DNA of 57,333 nucleotides from an uncultured Prevotellaceae bacterium (lineage in GTDB: Bacteria > Bacteroidota > Bacteroidia > Bacteroidales > Bacteroidaceae): contig CACWNV010000030.1 of assembly GCA_902762325.1 (NCBI GenBank), positions 1 through 57,333 of the forward strand, in the 5' to 3' direction. The position numbers were made by a program, and so were the translations under genes. Of the stretch, positions 8,437 through 17,330 are shown one piece after another. Numbering within the stretch: position 1 is the stretch's first letter; each line of letters starts with the position of its first letter. The notes under the pieces were generated by a model, which worked only from the letters and a program-made list of their open reading frames with translations, was not told the DNA's origin and did no database searches.

Positions 8437-9480
8437 TTATTTCTTTTTTCTCTCCACTCCCGCCCATATTCTCAGCCATTCAGTCGCTTTGCTCAGCAGC
8501 CATGCCAACGGAATTGTGGCAATCACTGTCAGGAGGAAGGTGGGCCAATAGCCAAGATGCTGTTTCTGGATATGATTCAGCACAAAATGGGCATGTATCA
8601 GATAGATTTCCAGGCTTATGCCGCCAATGAAGCTAAGACTACTGTTCAGCCATGAGGGAACCTTTTTCAACAAGAGGCACAGTAATAGTGTGCCGCTGAC
8701 CGTCATAGGGATGTACAACATACGTTCTGCAAACAATGGGAACTTCCCATGAACCATCTGTTCAAGGTAAAGACTGCCGGCAAACGGCAAGGCAAACATC
8801 AGCAGAAGCAGCCACAAACTACTGGAATCGAGTGACTGCCTGTTTTTTACCAGTTCTCCTACATTCAGGCCAATCAGGAAGATGGGAACCCTGCTCCAGA
8901 ATATCTCAATATGACCAACCGCCTGATGAACGGGCGTCACCCATTGGACGATGACACACCAGCACACCATTGCCACAGCCAACCATCTGTACACAGGATG
9001 CCGGCGAATCAGCTCCATATAAAAAGGCGCAATCATATAAAGCATCATGGTGGCCGGGATGTACCAGAACGTCAATTCATCACGAATCCAGAAATCCCAG
9101 TTGATGGATATATCACCAATGAGGTCTATCAGCGTCTGCGTCTTACTCTTACAATAAATGGGGATGTAATAAAGGCTCGCCATCACAAGCCATGCAGGGT
9201 AGATTCGCCAATAGCGTTTCTTATAGAAGGAGATGAGCGGGGAGGCAAGTGTCTTCCGCAATGGCATTCCTTTTTCAAGGGGTTTTGTCCATGAATACCA
9301 CAAGCCGATACCACTGAGGAAGAAAAACATATCCACACCCACATTACCAAGACGGTGTAATCCGAAGAAAGCATGCTGACGAGGCAGATAGACATGAAAC
9401 AAGATGATGAAAAGCATTGCTATTCCCATCAGTTCACCGCGGTAACGGCTCAAATCATTCCATTCAATCGCCTTTTTCAT
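8437..9480 (-). CDS. Acyltransferase family 3 membrane protein (OafA/YrhL-like)
   Basis: A 347-residue polytopic protein with about ten membrane segments. The N-terminus has RGELMGIAMLFIILFHVY, including the conserved R-G-x-x-x-x-x-V-x-x-x-H-type helix 1, then GNVGVDMFFFLSGIGLWYS, the V-D-x-F-F-x-L-S-G motif. These define acyltransferase family 3, which O-acetylates or otherwise acylates cell-surface sugars and lipids using acyl-CoA. It lies 20 bases upstream of the UbiA-type gene and 21 bases downstream of a second, divergent acyltransferase-3 gene. I infer modification of the same surface glycan. The acceptor is not visible from sequence. Confidence 0.85.
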   Translation of the reverse strand: MKKAIEWNDLSRYRGELMGIAMLFIILFHVYLPRQHAFFGLHRLGNVGVDMFFFLSGIGLWYSWTKPLEKGMPLRKTLASPLISFYKKRYWRIYPAWLVMASLYYIPIYCKSKTQTLIDLIGDISINWDFWIRDELTFWYIPATMMLYMIAPFYMELIRRHPVYRWLAVAMVCWCVIVQWVTPVHQAVGHIEIFWSRVPIFLIGLNVGELVKNRQSLDSSSLWLLLLMFALPFAGSLYLEQMVHGKFPLFAERMLYIPMTVSGTLLLCLLLKKVPSWLNSSLSFIGGISLEIYLIHAHFVLNHIQKQHLGYWPTFLLTVIATIPLAWLLSKATEWLRIWAGVERKKK

Positions 9481-9501
9481 GCTCTTCTCCTCTATTCCTA
9501 C

Positions 9502-10542
9502 CTATTTCTTTTTCATGCTCATAAATGTTTCTATCATCATGGCCAAGACGATGCTTGCCACAATATACAATAATAATCCCGTGTACATATCCCCCTGCTT
9601 GGAGATTGGGATAAATATCTTCCGGGTAATGGGATGACAGACAAACAGTGCTGCTGAGATACCACCCATCCATTCCAACGGACGAAGCAACCACAACGGC
9701 AGCAACTTCACCAATGAAAAGCCCAAAGAACAGATGAAGACCGGCACAAAGAACCAACTGTAATAGCTCATGCTCTCGTTAAAGACAAAGATAGCAGAGA
9801 TGATGGTAAACAAAGCGCTATAGAGCTTATTGTCCAACGGCATGGGAAAACGGGCACAAAGCAGTCCGAATCCGAACGGAAGCATTCCACCGATGCAGTT
9901 ATACCGCCACCTGTTGAGTGCTTCGCTTTCAGGTCCGCAAGACATTTGGACAATCATGCAGACAACAACCAAAGCGACTGTCCATCCCCAATGACGGCGA
10001 TAGAACAGCAGACGATAAACAATGTACAACTGCATCATCAGACCAAAGAACCAATAAGGTCCGGGCCAGATGATGCGGTTGGGATGCGGAAGTACGTTAT
10101 TGAACATGAGTAACTGCGACACAACATCCAACAGTTTATAATGATGTGCTCCTGGTGTGATGGCATCGACCATCGTAAACAAGGCGAATCCTACTATCAT
10201 CATCATAAACAGCTTCACAAAGTGCTTCCGTAGGAAAGACCATATACCATCCGATCTGTCGGAATTACCGTATTTCATCTCCAACCCATAGGCACTTAGG
10301 AAAAGAAAAACAGGAACACCATAGTGACCGAAGAACGAAACGATGTGCATCGGTAACAGCCAGTCGGGATTGGAGATGGCACGGCCCAATCCGTCAACAT
10401 TCTTCTGGAAGAACTGGTACTCATTTTCCCGCACTATCCCAGGTAACCAGTGGCAGTAGTTGTGAAGGAATATACCGATGATAGCAAGTCCGCGGAGGGC
10501 AGCACACTCGGCTCTATTGAGCATTGGCATCTTTACGATCAT
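9502..10542 (-). CDS. Acyltransferase family 3 membrane protein
   Basis: A 346-residue polytopic protein. ECAALRGLAIIGIFLHNYCHW gives the conserved helix-1 Arg and His, and GHYGVPVFLFLSAYGLEMK is the V-P-x-F-L-F-L-S-x-Y-G variant of the second motif. About ten hydrophobic segments follow. Its start (three candidate ATGs at 10542, 10530 and 10524) overlaps the end of the upstream sulfatase-fold gene by 11-29 bases, indicating coupled translation. It is likely to acylate a surface carbohydrate. It is only distantly similar to the acyltransferase immediately downstream, so the two probably do not act at the same position. Confidence 0.8.
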   Translation of the reverse strand: MIVKMPMLNRAECAALRGLAIIGIFLHNYCHWLPGIVRENEYQFFQKNVDGLGRAISNPDWLLPMHIVSFFGHYGVPVFLFLSAYGLEMKYGNSDRSDGIWSFLRKHFVKLFMMMIVGFALFTMVDAITPGAHHYKLLDVVSQLLMFNNVLPHPNRIIWPGPYWFFGLMMQLYIVYRLLFYRRHWGWTVALVVVCMIVQMSCGPESEALNRWRYNCIGGMLPFGFGLLCARFPMPLDNKLYSALFTIISAIFVFNESMSYYSWFFVPVFICSLGFSLVKLLPLWLLRPLEWMGGISAALFVCHPITRKIFIPISKQGDMYTGLLLYIVASIVLAMMIETFMSMKKK

Positions 10543-12412
10543 TATTAGACAATTTCAGTTTATCATAGTCCACAGTTGCCTTCAGCAGACGCGGACGGTT
10601 TTCATCATACTCAGGAGAAAGGAGATTGCATGCAGCCTGATAATAGGGACAAGATATTCCTGCCAGATAAAGCAGCATGTGGGGCAGTGCGTCAGTCATG
10701 AAACGACGATGCTTCGCTGCCACAATCTCATGGTAAATCTCAGGATTCTTATGCGCATACTCGGGAGAGCACCATATCCAGAAGGGAATGGCAAACTCAT
10801 AGCGGGCAAGGTCATAAGTAACACGAGCCGAATGGTTACGACAAATGATGTTGCGTCCAGGCTCATAGCATTCCTCGCCATGGTCGGGCATATACATCAC
10901 GATGGCGTTCTGGTGTTCAAACCGCCGGCATATCTCATCAACAATACTGTCATTATAAAGCACGGCATTATCGTAGAAGGCAAGTTTCTTCTTTCTTGGG
11001 AGCTTGAGGTCAGGCCGCAGCTTGTCGTAGTTTTCCGGTTTAAACTTGTATCTGTCTTTCGGACAGCGCTGATAATAGTCCATGTGCTGCCCGATGAGAT
11101 GGAAAATATACAAATTGGCTGATGAGTCGGATGGAAGGGAAGCAAGACTGTCATAAACTGCCAGCAGTCCGTCATCATACGGATAAGTTGTCGTGTTGCG
11201 TATATCGAACATCGAATGACTCAGCTCAGGGTCGTTTATGAAAAAGCCGCCACTGAAATCATATACTTCTTGTTTTGCCTTGGGAAGGAACTGATTGGTC
11301 AGGAACGTCACCTTATATCCTGCTTTCCGAAACAGTTGTGGGAAGAGCGGGTAGTCGCACCACTCGCCTTCCTGTCCTATCACATGCGTTGACAACATGT
11401 ATTTAAAGACAAAACTTGTGAGGTTCCAGGGAGCCACCACATCGGTGAACTTCGTCAGCAGACCGCTGTTTTCCCTTTTAATCTGCCGTGGAGTTGTCGG
11501 CATAGCATAGCCATACTGCTGGGAATGGTGCGGACCAAAACTCTCACCAATAATCAACACTATGTTGGGAGAACGATAGGAACAACTGTCAACCTGCAGA
11601 TGGGCTGTAGCCTCTTTGAGCCTTTGAATCTGCTGTCCTGCCAATGCATTGGCACGCAGACTGAAAGCCAGCCGATAGATCGGCAGATAAAGCCTTGCAC
11701 GTTTCATACGCGTCAGCTCATGCTCCACCTTTCCTATGGTACCCAAGGTCATCAGCCTGTGCGTTGCTTCCTTGTTTGGCCACGACTGAACACCGGCATA
11801 AATCAGAAGAACAAGGACTATAAGCGATAAAATGGGATGAAAAGGAGATTGGAGCATCTTGTCTGCTCTTGACAACAATGGCTTACCTTTCTTTCTTAAC
11901 AGCCAGACAACAAAGAAAAAGACAACAGGAAGGACAAACAGTATTCCGACTACACTCCACAACATCTCCCATGTAAGGAATGTGCTCAAGAAATCTCCTG
12001 CCTCACGGGGATTAGTCTCACCGACAAGCATCAGCATTGTGGGATTCAATGTCGAGCCGAACTTTGTGTAACAATAGACATCTGCCACAGCCACGACAAA
12101 GAGCAAAACTGCAAGGAAGACCTTCACCCAACGCCTGACGACATGGGGGATGAGTGTCAGGATGGCACACAGGATGTATAAATCGAAGAAGAGTTCCAGA
12201 TACAAGTTTTCATAGACATGGGCTTTCGGGGTCTTGGGAAGAGTAAGCCACGCACAGACAACTCCTAAAACATACATAAAAGAAAAGAAGCCTGAATTCT
12301 TCCTTATCGGAAGTGTGAAGACTGTCAACCAGGAACAGACAACAGAGAGTACCGTTTTCCTTGTTCCCGATTCATTCATGTCATTCTTCTCTTTCAACTC
12401 ATCATTATTCAT
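10514..12412 (-). CDS. Phosphoethanolamine transferase-type membrane enzyme (sulfatase/alkaline phosphatase fold)
   Basis: A 632-residue inner-membrane enzyme. The N-terminal third has five hydrophobic segments; the periplasmic domain starts near residue 280. IVLIIGESFGPHHSQQYGY holds the predicted nucleophile Ser291 at the place of the Thr/Ser of EptA/CptA-type enzymes. LIGQHMDYYQRCP and MYMPDHGEE supply further metal ligands. The family transfers phosphoethanolamine (or, in relatives, glycerol-phosphate) from phospholipid to lipid A, core sugars or other glycans, a change that lowers surface negative charge and can raise resistance to cationic peptides. It is flanked by nadD (33 bases upstream) and overlaps the acyltransferase gene downstream. 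The exact donor and acceptor are unknown. Confidence 0.8.
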   Translation of the reverse strand: MNNDELKEKNDMNESGTRKTVLSVVCSWLTVFTLPIRKNSGFFSFMYVLGVVCAWLTLPKTPKAHVYENLYLELFFDLYILCAILTLIPHVVRRWVKVFLAVLLFVVAVADVYCYTKFGSTLNPTMLMLVGETNPREAGDFLSTFLTWEMLWSVVGILFVLPVVFFFVVWLLRKKGKPLLSRADKMLQSPFHPILSLIVLVLLIYAGVQSWPNKEATHRLMTLGTIGKVEHELTRMKRARLYLPIYRLAFSLRANALAGQQIQRLKEATAHLQVDSCSYRSPNIVLIIGESFGPHHSQQYGYAMPTTPRQIKRENSGLLTKFTDVVAPWNLTSFVFKYMLSTHVIGQEGEWCDYPLFPQLFRKAGYKVTFLTNQFLPKAKQEVYDFSGGFFINDPELSHSMFDIRNTTTYPYDDGLLAVYDSLASLPSDSSANLYIFHLIGQHMDYYQRCPKDRYKFKPENYDKLRPDLKLPRKKKLAFYDNAVLYNDSIVDEICRRFEHQNAIVMYMPDHGEECYEPGRNIICRNHSARVTYDLARYEFAIPFWIWCSPEYAHKNPEIYHEIVAAKHRRFMTDALPHMLLYLAGISCPYYQAACNLLSPEYDENRPRLLKATVDYDKLKLSNNDRKDANAQ

Positions 12413-12445
12413 ACAAACCTTCTCTCATTTGAAAGCATGATGCTG

Positions 12446-13066
12446 TCATTTTCCTTGATTTGGCAATGAATAATAGTCCATTGTCTTCTGATAGCTGGAT
12501 GATGGTAGCAGGTCGGCAACAGGAAGCCCTTCGCGGATTCGCTTTCTGACCTCAGTACTACTCATCTTGTACAACTCAGTGCGGACAACTCTAACATTAG
12601 GAGGCAGGCCTTTCGACTTGATCTCAGAACCTTCACGCGGATAAACAACGATGGAATAGTTGCGGATAATGTCATCTGCTCTATACCACTTACGAAAGTT
12701 CACCCAGTTATCACCACCGATTATCAACGTGAACTGGCAATCAGGATAATCGTGCTGCAAAGACTGCAAGGTGTGCCAGGTGTACGATGGTTTCGGAAGA
12801 TTAAACTCATAGTCGCAGGCTACAAGATGCGGCTCATCGCACAAAGCAAGCTGTACAAGTTCGAGTCGCTGTTCATCTGCCAGCAAGTCAGATGCCCCAG
12901 CCTTGAGCGGATTCAGCGGTGAAACGACAAACCACACCTCATCGAGACCAACCTTGTCAAGAATCTGTTTTGCCAAGGCCACATGTCCTCGATGAATAGG
13001 ATTGAATGAACCGCCAAACAGTCCTATCTTTCGTATAAGCTTTTCTTCCTCCTTCATATTTAACAC
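12446..13066 (-). CDS. nadD: Nicotinate-nucleotide adenylyltransferase
   Basis: Converts nicotinate mononucleotide and ATP to deamido-NAD in NAD biosynthesis. A 206-residue Rossmann-type nucleotidyltransferase with KIGLFGGSFNPIHRGHVALA (G-G-S/T-F-N-P-x-H-x-G-H nucleotide motif) near residue 13 and SSTEVRKRIREG (I-S-S-T-x-x-R motif) near the C-terminus. Length and motifs fit the family. The start might be three residues later at the second Met. It follows gmk by 42 bases in the order yicC-gmk-nadD, a linkage common in the Bacteroidales. Confidence 0.95.
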   Translation of the reverse strand: MLNMKEEEKLIRKIGLFGGSFNPIHRGHVALAKQILDKVGLDEVWFVVSPLNPLKAGASDLLADEQRLELVQLALCDEPHLVACDYEFNLPKPSYTWHTLQSLQHDYPDCQFTLIIGGDNWVNFRKWYRADDIIRNYSIVVYPREGSEIKSKGLPPNVRVVRTELYKMSSTEVRKRIREGLPVADLLPSSSYQKTMDYYSLPNQGK

Positions 13067-13108
13067 TGACGATTCAAGACACTATGGTTAATCACATCCG
13101 CTTCAGCA

Positions 13109-13696
13109 TCAGTTTTTCAGCCAGCCGCTGATCAACTGATAGGCTTCGCGCTGTGCAGTATCCAGATCGTCGTTAACGACTATCTTATCAAACTTCGGAG
13201 CAAAAGTCATTTCATATCCGGCTTTTGCCAAACGGTCTTCAATGGCATCAGCAGTATCAGTAGCACGGGCGACAAGACGGCGGCGCAGCTCTTCCAACGA
13301 TGGAGGTTGGATGAAGATACTCAGAGCGGAATCGCCATAGTGACGCTTGATATTGCAGCCGCCTTTTACATCTACATCGAACACGACATTCTCGCCTTTA
13401 TCGCGCTGTTTCTCCACCTGCTCCTTCAGCGTACCGTAGAATCGGTTCTCATAGACCTCCTCATACTCAAGGAACTCACCATTGTCTATGCGCTGACGGA
13501 ACTCCTCAGGTGTAAGAAAGAAATACTCAACACCATGCTGCTCTGTTCCGCGTGGAGCACGACTCGTACATGATATCGAAAAGGCAAGATTCAACTCAGG
13601 ATGCTCCTGCATCAGCCATCTGATGATCGTACTCTTTCCGCTGCCACTGGGTGCAGAGATTATTATCAGTTTTCCTTTTTTCGACTTCTTATCCAT
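13109..13696 (-). CDS. gmk: Guanylate kinase
   Basis: Phosphorylates GMP to GDP with ATP. 195 residues from the chosen start, the usual family length. P-loop SAPSGSGKST is near the N-terminus; SCTSRAPRGTEQHGVEYFF is the GMP-binding stretch, and FDVDVKGGCNIK follows. The start at 13696 (MDKKSKKG) was chosen over 13720 because the longer form adds a non-conserved leader and overlaps yicC, while this start leaves a 13-base gap. Confidence 0.95.
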   Translation of the reverse strand: MDKKSKKGKLIIISAPSGSGKSTIIRWLMQEHPELNLAFSISCTSRAPRGTEQHGVEYFFLTPEEFRQRIDNGEFLEYEEVYENRFYGTLKEQVEKQRDKGENVVFDVDVKGGCNIKRHYGDSALSIFIQPPSLEELRRRLVARATDTADAIEDRLAKAGYEMTFAPKFDKIVVNDDLDTAQREAYQLISGWLKN

Positions 13697-13709
13697 AGAT
13701 TTCTGATTA

Positions 13710-14585
13710 TCAAAGTGCATTGAGCACTTGTTCCTTTATCTGCTCCAATTCGTCTTTCATCATGACTACAATGTTCTGCATCTCGGCAAGATTACTCTTC
13801 GATCCTGTCGTATTGATTTCACGACCCATCTCCTGAGCAATAAAGCCAAGTTTCTTTCCCTGGTTGCCGGGCTCGTCCATCGTTTCACGGAAATAGTTCA
13901 AATGGTTGGAAAGGCGCTGTTTCTCTTCACTGATGTCCAGCTTCTCAATGTAATAGATCAACTCCTGCTCCAGTCTGTTCTTATCGTATTCCACTTCGGG
14001 AATCTCTTTCAGTCCCTCTACAATGCGGGTCCTTATTTTCCGTACACGCTCCTGTTCGTAGGGCTCTATGCTCTTGAGAAGATTTTCGATATTATCTATT
14101 TTCTCCTGAAACTTCTGCTGCAGGGCTGCGCCTTCCTGCTTGCGGAAGTCAACAAGATGATTCAATGCTTCCTCTATCGCCTGACGGACAATGCTCCATT
14201 CCTCATCGCTCAGCACCTCCACTTCTGTATGGGCAGTTACATCCGGCATCCGCAACAGGGTATAGAACCAGTCTTGCGGCTCGGGGATTCCTGTCTGGGC
14301 TGAAATAACCTTAATCTGCTGATAATAATTGTTGACTATGGCTGTATTGATGGGAGCGGCATCAGCTCCTGCATCTTTTTCTACCCAAAGAGAGAAGTCC
14401 ACCTTTCCGCGTATCAAGTCTTTGGAAATCATCTGGCGGATTTCCATTTCTTTTTCACGGTAAAGCGGCGCAATACGCGCAGAAAGGTCAAGAGCCTTAC
14501 TATTTAAAGATTTTATCTCAACATTAATTTTCTTTTCCTTATAGGGCACAACAGCCTTGCCGTAGCCCGTCATTGATAGTATCAT
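13710..14585 (-). CDS. yicC: YicC-family endoribonuclease
   Basis: 291 residues from the start MILSMTGYGKA, the universal opening of YicC proteins. YicC_N covers the first half (NVEIKSLNSKALDL) and the DUF1732 C-terminal domain ends in EMGREINTTGSKSNLAEMQ, with conserved Glu and Thr. E. coli YicC is an RNase linked to small-RNA turnover. First gene of the long minus-strand run and divergent from tsaB. The start at 14585 was chosen because upstream residues are not conserved and the predicted promoter lies at 14610-14617. Confidence 0.93.
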   Translation of the reverse strand: MILSMTGYGKAVVPYKEKKINVEIKSLNSKALDLSARIAPLYREKEMEIRQMISKDLIRGKVDFSLWVEKDAGADAAPINTAIVNNYYQQIKVISAQTGIPEPQDWFYTLLRMPDVTAHTEVEVLSDEEWSIVRQAIEEALNHLVDFRKQEGAALQQKFQEKIDNIENLLKSIEPYEQERVRKIRTRIVEGLKEIPEVEYDKNRLEQELIYYIEKLDISEEKQRLSNHLNYFRETMDEPGNQGKKLGFIAQEMGREINTTGSKSNLAEMQNIVVMMKDELEQIKEQVLNAL

Positions 14586-14609
14586 ACTTAGTTTGAAGTT
14601 AAATTTCTG

Positions 14610-14617
14610 CAAAAGTA
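14610..14617 (-). promoter_or_regulatory. Promoter -7 element for yicC operon
   Basis: The minus strand reads TACTTTTG, an exact TAnnTTTG match, 25 bases before the yicC ATG. It would drive the yicC-gmk-nadD run and possibly the surface-glycan genes behind it. It is back to back with the tsaB promoter 22 bases away. Confidence 0.6.
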
Positions 14618-14639
14618 CGAATTTTGCGGGAAAAATCAC

Positions 14640-14647
14640 TACTTTTG
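14640..14647 (+). promoter_or_regulatory. Promoter -7 element for tsaB operon
   Basis: TACTTTTG, an exact TAnnTTTG match, about 50 bases before the tsaB ATG. It forms a divergent pair with the yicC promoter. Confidence 0.6.
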
Positions 14648-14697
14648 CACATTATTTAAATTGATGAAAGGTTAAAAGGTTAAAATAGTACGCTATT

Positions 14698-15390
14698 ATG
14701 TCGTGTATTCTACATATTGAAACGAGTACTGATGTGTGTTCAGTTGCTGTCAGCCAAGATGGTGCCTGCATCTTCAACAGAGAGTCTGAAGCTACTGTCG
14801 GCTCATCGCAGATGACACCCGGTTTCATTGAAGAAGCACTGTCGTTTATAGACTGTAATCTTCTCACGCTCGATGCTGTAGCGGTGAGCTGTGGACCAGG
14901 CTCTTATACGGGACTCCGCATCGGCGTTTCCACAGCCAAGGGAATCTGCTATGGCAGGGATACAAAACTCATTGCCGTCCCCACGCTGCAGCTCATGTGT
15001 GTCCCGGTACTGCTGAGGGAAGCCGTGCAAGAGGAGGATGCCCTGCTCTGTCCGATGATTGATGCCCGACGCATGGAAGTCTATGCGCAGTTGTTTGACC
15101 GGTCTCTGCATGAGATACGCCCCATTCATGCCGACATTGTGGATAGCGACACTTACAAGGAATATCTTGACGAGCACCCTGTCTACTTCTTCGGTAATGG
15201 TGCCGAGAAATGTATGAACATCATCAACCATCCCAATGCCCATCTCATCGAAGGTATCGCACCACAAGCCAAATGGATGCATCCTTTGGCAGAAAGACGC
15301 TTCTTTGACGGCGTTTTCGAGGATGTGGCATATTTCGTTCCATTCTACTTGAAAGATTTTGTTGCAAAGAAACCAAAACCATTATTGTGA
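14698..15390 (+). CDS. tsaB: tRNA threonylcarbamoyladenosine biosynthesis protein TsaB
   Basis: Non-catalytic partner of TsaD in making t6A37 on ANN-decoding tRNAs. 230 residues with an ASKHA fold: ILHIETSTDVCSVAV at the N-terminus and VSCGPGSYTGLRIGVSTAKG near residue 65, the TsaB hallmark. Length is normal. First gene of the plus-strand run tsaB-DUF4290-murA-rimM-dxr-rseP. Its TGA overlaps a possible GTG start of the next gene. Confidence 0.95.
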   Translation: MSCILHIETSTDVCSVAVSQDGACIFNRESEATVGSSQMTPGFIEEALSFIDCNLLTLDAVAVSCGPGSYTGLRIGVSTAKGICYGRDTKLIAVPTLQLMCVPVLLREAVQEEDALLCPMIDARRMEVYAQLFDRSLHEIRPIHADIVDSDTYKEYLDEHPVYFFGNGAEKCMNIINHPNAHLIEGIAPQAKWMHPLAERRFFDGVFEDVAYFVPFYLKDFVAKKPKPLL

Positions 15391-15395
15391 AGACG

Positions 15396-15989
15396 ATGAA
15401 TATAGAAGGATTAGATTATAATACACAACGCAAGAAGCTCATACTTCCTGAGTACGGACGTGAAATTCAGAGCATGGTGGACTATGCCGTGTCGCTTCCC
15501 GACAAGAACGAACGTCAGTACTGCGCTGAAACTATTATAAGCATCATGGACAGCATGTATCCGCAGAATCGCGATAATGCTGACCATCTGCAGAAGCTAT
15601 GGGATCATCTGGCACTCATGAGCAACTTCAAGCTCGATATTGACTGGCCTTTCGATGTAAGTCAGGCACAAAAGATACAGACCAAGCCTGAACCTCTGTC
15701 CTATCCGATGAACAAGATTCCCGTTCGCCATTATGGAAATATGGTCTTCGAACTGTTCGAGAAACTAAAGACCATGAGCCCGGGAGAAGAGCGCGACGAA
15801 CTGTTGCGTATCACGGCACGACAGATGAAAAGCAACCTGATGCAATGGGGACATGGCTCCACTGACAACGAAAAGGTCATCTCCGACCTTGCTCGTTTCA
15901 CCGACGGTGCCATCCAGCTGGATCCTGAAACATTCAAGTTTGACAAGTATCCTTCCAGAGAGACCGACAGAAAACGCAAGAAAAAGTAA
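15396..15989 (+). CDS. DUF4290-family conserved protein
   Basis: A 197-residue soluble protein of unknown function with GLDYNTQRKKLILPEYGR at the N-terminus, the family signature. No signal peptide and no membrane segment. The C-terminus is highly basic (DRKRKKK). DUF4290 proteins are confined to Bacteroidetes and often sit beside murA, as here (5 bases upstream). The ATG at 15396 is preferred; a GTG at 15387, overlapping the tsaB stop as GTGA, would add three residues. The link with murA hints at an envelope role, but nothing in the sequence shows it. Confidence 0.85.
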   Translation: MNIEGLDYNTQRKKLILPEYGREIQSMVDYAVSLPDKNERQYCAETIISIMDSMYPQNRDNADHLQKLWDHLALMSNFKLDIDWPFDVSQAQKIQTKPEPLSYPMNKIPVRHYGNMVFELFEKLKTMSPGEERDELLRITARQMKSNLMQWGHGSTDNEKVISDLARFTDGAIQLDPETFKFDKYPSRETDRKRKKK

Positions 15990-15994
15990 TCTCT

Positions 15995-17305
15995 ATGGAA
16001 TCATTCATCATTGAAGGAGGTCATCCGCTAAAAGGTACTATAACCCCACAAGGTGCCAAGAACGAAGCATTACAGGTCATCTGTGCCTCGTTGCTGACCG
16101 AAGATGAGGTCAGGATTCAGAACATCCCCGATATTCTGGATGTAAACAACCTTATCCAGCTGTTAAAGGATATAGGTGTGACAGTAACCCGCAAAAGCCG
16201 TAATGACTATATTTTCAAGGCCGGACATCTGAATCTGGATTATCTGGCAAGTGACGAGTTCGTCAAGAAATGTGCGTCACTTCGGGGTAGCGTACTGATG
16301 ATAGGCCCGCTGCTGGGTCGTTTTGGCAAGGCTACCATCGCCGAACCTGGCGGTGACAAGATTGGCCGCCGCCGATTAGACACCCACTTCCTTGGTTTCA
16401 AGCACCTCGGTGCGGAGTTTATCAAGGAAGAGAAGCGAAATGTCTACAATATCAAGGCCGACGAACTGAAAGGCACATACATGCTACTCGATGAGGCTTC
16501 GGTAACAGGTACGGCTAATGTCATCATGGCTGCAATCTTCGCCAAGGGCACAACAACCATCTACAATGCTGCCTGCGAGCCATATATCCAGCAGCTTTGT
16601 CATTTGTTGAATGCCATGGGAGCAAGAATCAGCGGCATCGGCAGCAATCTGATTACCATCGTGGGAGTGAGCAAGCTGCACGGTGCTACTCATCGCATTC
16701 TGCCCGACATGATTGAAGTAGGGTCGTTTATCGGAATGGCTGCAATGGTCGGAGAGGGCATCCGCATCAAGGATGTTTCTTTGAAAAATCTCGGTATCAT
16801 TCCTGATGCTTTCCGAAGACTTGGTGTTAAAATCCATGCTGAGGGAGACGACCTCGTCATTCCCAGACAGAAGCATTATGTAATAGACTCGTTCATTGAC
16901 GGAACAATCATGACATTGGCTGACGCTCCCTGGCCAGGGCTCACCCCCGACCTGCTCTCCGTTTTGCTTGTGGTTGCCACTCAGGCAGAGGGAAGTGTTC
17001 TTTTCCATCAGAAAATGTTTGAGAGTCGTCTGTTCTTTGTCGATAAGCTGATTGACATGGGTGCCCAGATCATCCTTTGTGATCCTCACCGTGCTGTTGT
17101 CATAGGGCACAACCGTAAGATTCAGCTCCGTGCCGGACGCATGACGAGCCCTGATATCCGCGCAGGTATCGCCCTCCTCATTGCAGCAATGAGCGCCAAG
17201 GGTACAAGCCGCATTGCCAACATCGCTCAGATCGACCGTGGCTATGAGGACATTGAAAAACGTCTGAATGAACTGGGAGCACACATTGTGAGGGCTGATG
17301 ACTGA
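15995..17305 (+). CDS. murA: UDP-N-acetylglucosamine 1-carboxyvinyltransferase (Cys-to-Asp, fosfomycin-insensitive form)
   Basis: First committed step of peptidoglycan synthesis: transfers enolpyruvate from PEP to UDP-GlcNAc. 436 residues, EPSP-synthase fold; QGAKNEALQ at residues 19-27 holds the conserved Lys-Asn. In the active-site loop the sequence is EPGGDKIGRRRLD, where Asp121 replaces the Cys (Cys115 in E. coli) that fosfomycin alkylates. Asp at this place keeps activity but gives intrinsic fosfomycin resistance in other bacteria. Five bases after the DUF4290 gene and 25 before rimM. Confidence 0.97.
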   Translation: MESFIIEGGHPLKGTITPQGAKNEALQVICASLLTEDEVRIQNIPDILDVNNLIQLLKDIGVTVTRKSRNDYIFKAGHLNLDYLASDEFVKKCASLRGSVLMIGPLLGRFGKATIAEPGGDKIGRRRLDTHFLGFKHLGAEFIKEEKRNVYNIKADELKGTYMLLDEASVTGTANVIMAAIFAKGTTTIYNAACEPYIQQLCHLLNAMGARISGIGSNLITIVGVSKLHGATHRILPDMIEVGSFIGMAAMVGEGIRIKDVSLKNLGIIPDAFRRLGVKIHAEGDDLVIPRQKHYVIDSFIDGTIMTLADAPWPGLTPDLLSVLLVVATQAEGSVLFHQKMFESRLFFVDKLIDMGAQIILCDPHRAVVIGHNRKIQLRAGRMTSPDIRAGIALLIAAMSAKGTSRIANIAQIDRGYEDIEKRLNELGAHIVRADD

Positions 17306-17330
17306 TTCAGCGAACTAATGACAACTTCAC

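Noticed and set aside
13728-14303. 191-residue open frame on the plus strand
   Set aside because: Antisense to yicC, a well-conserved gene; no supporting motif.
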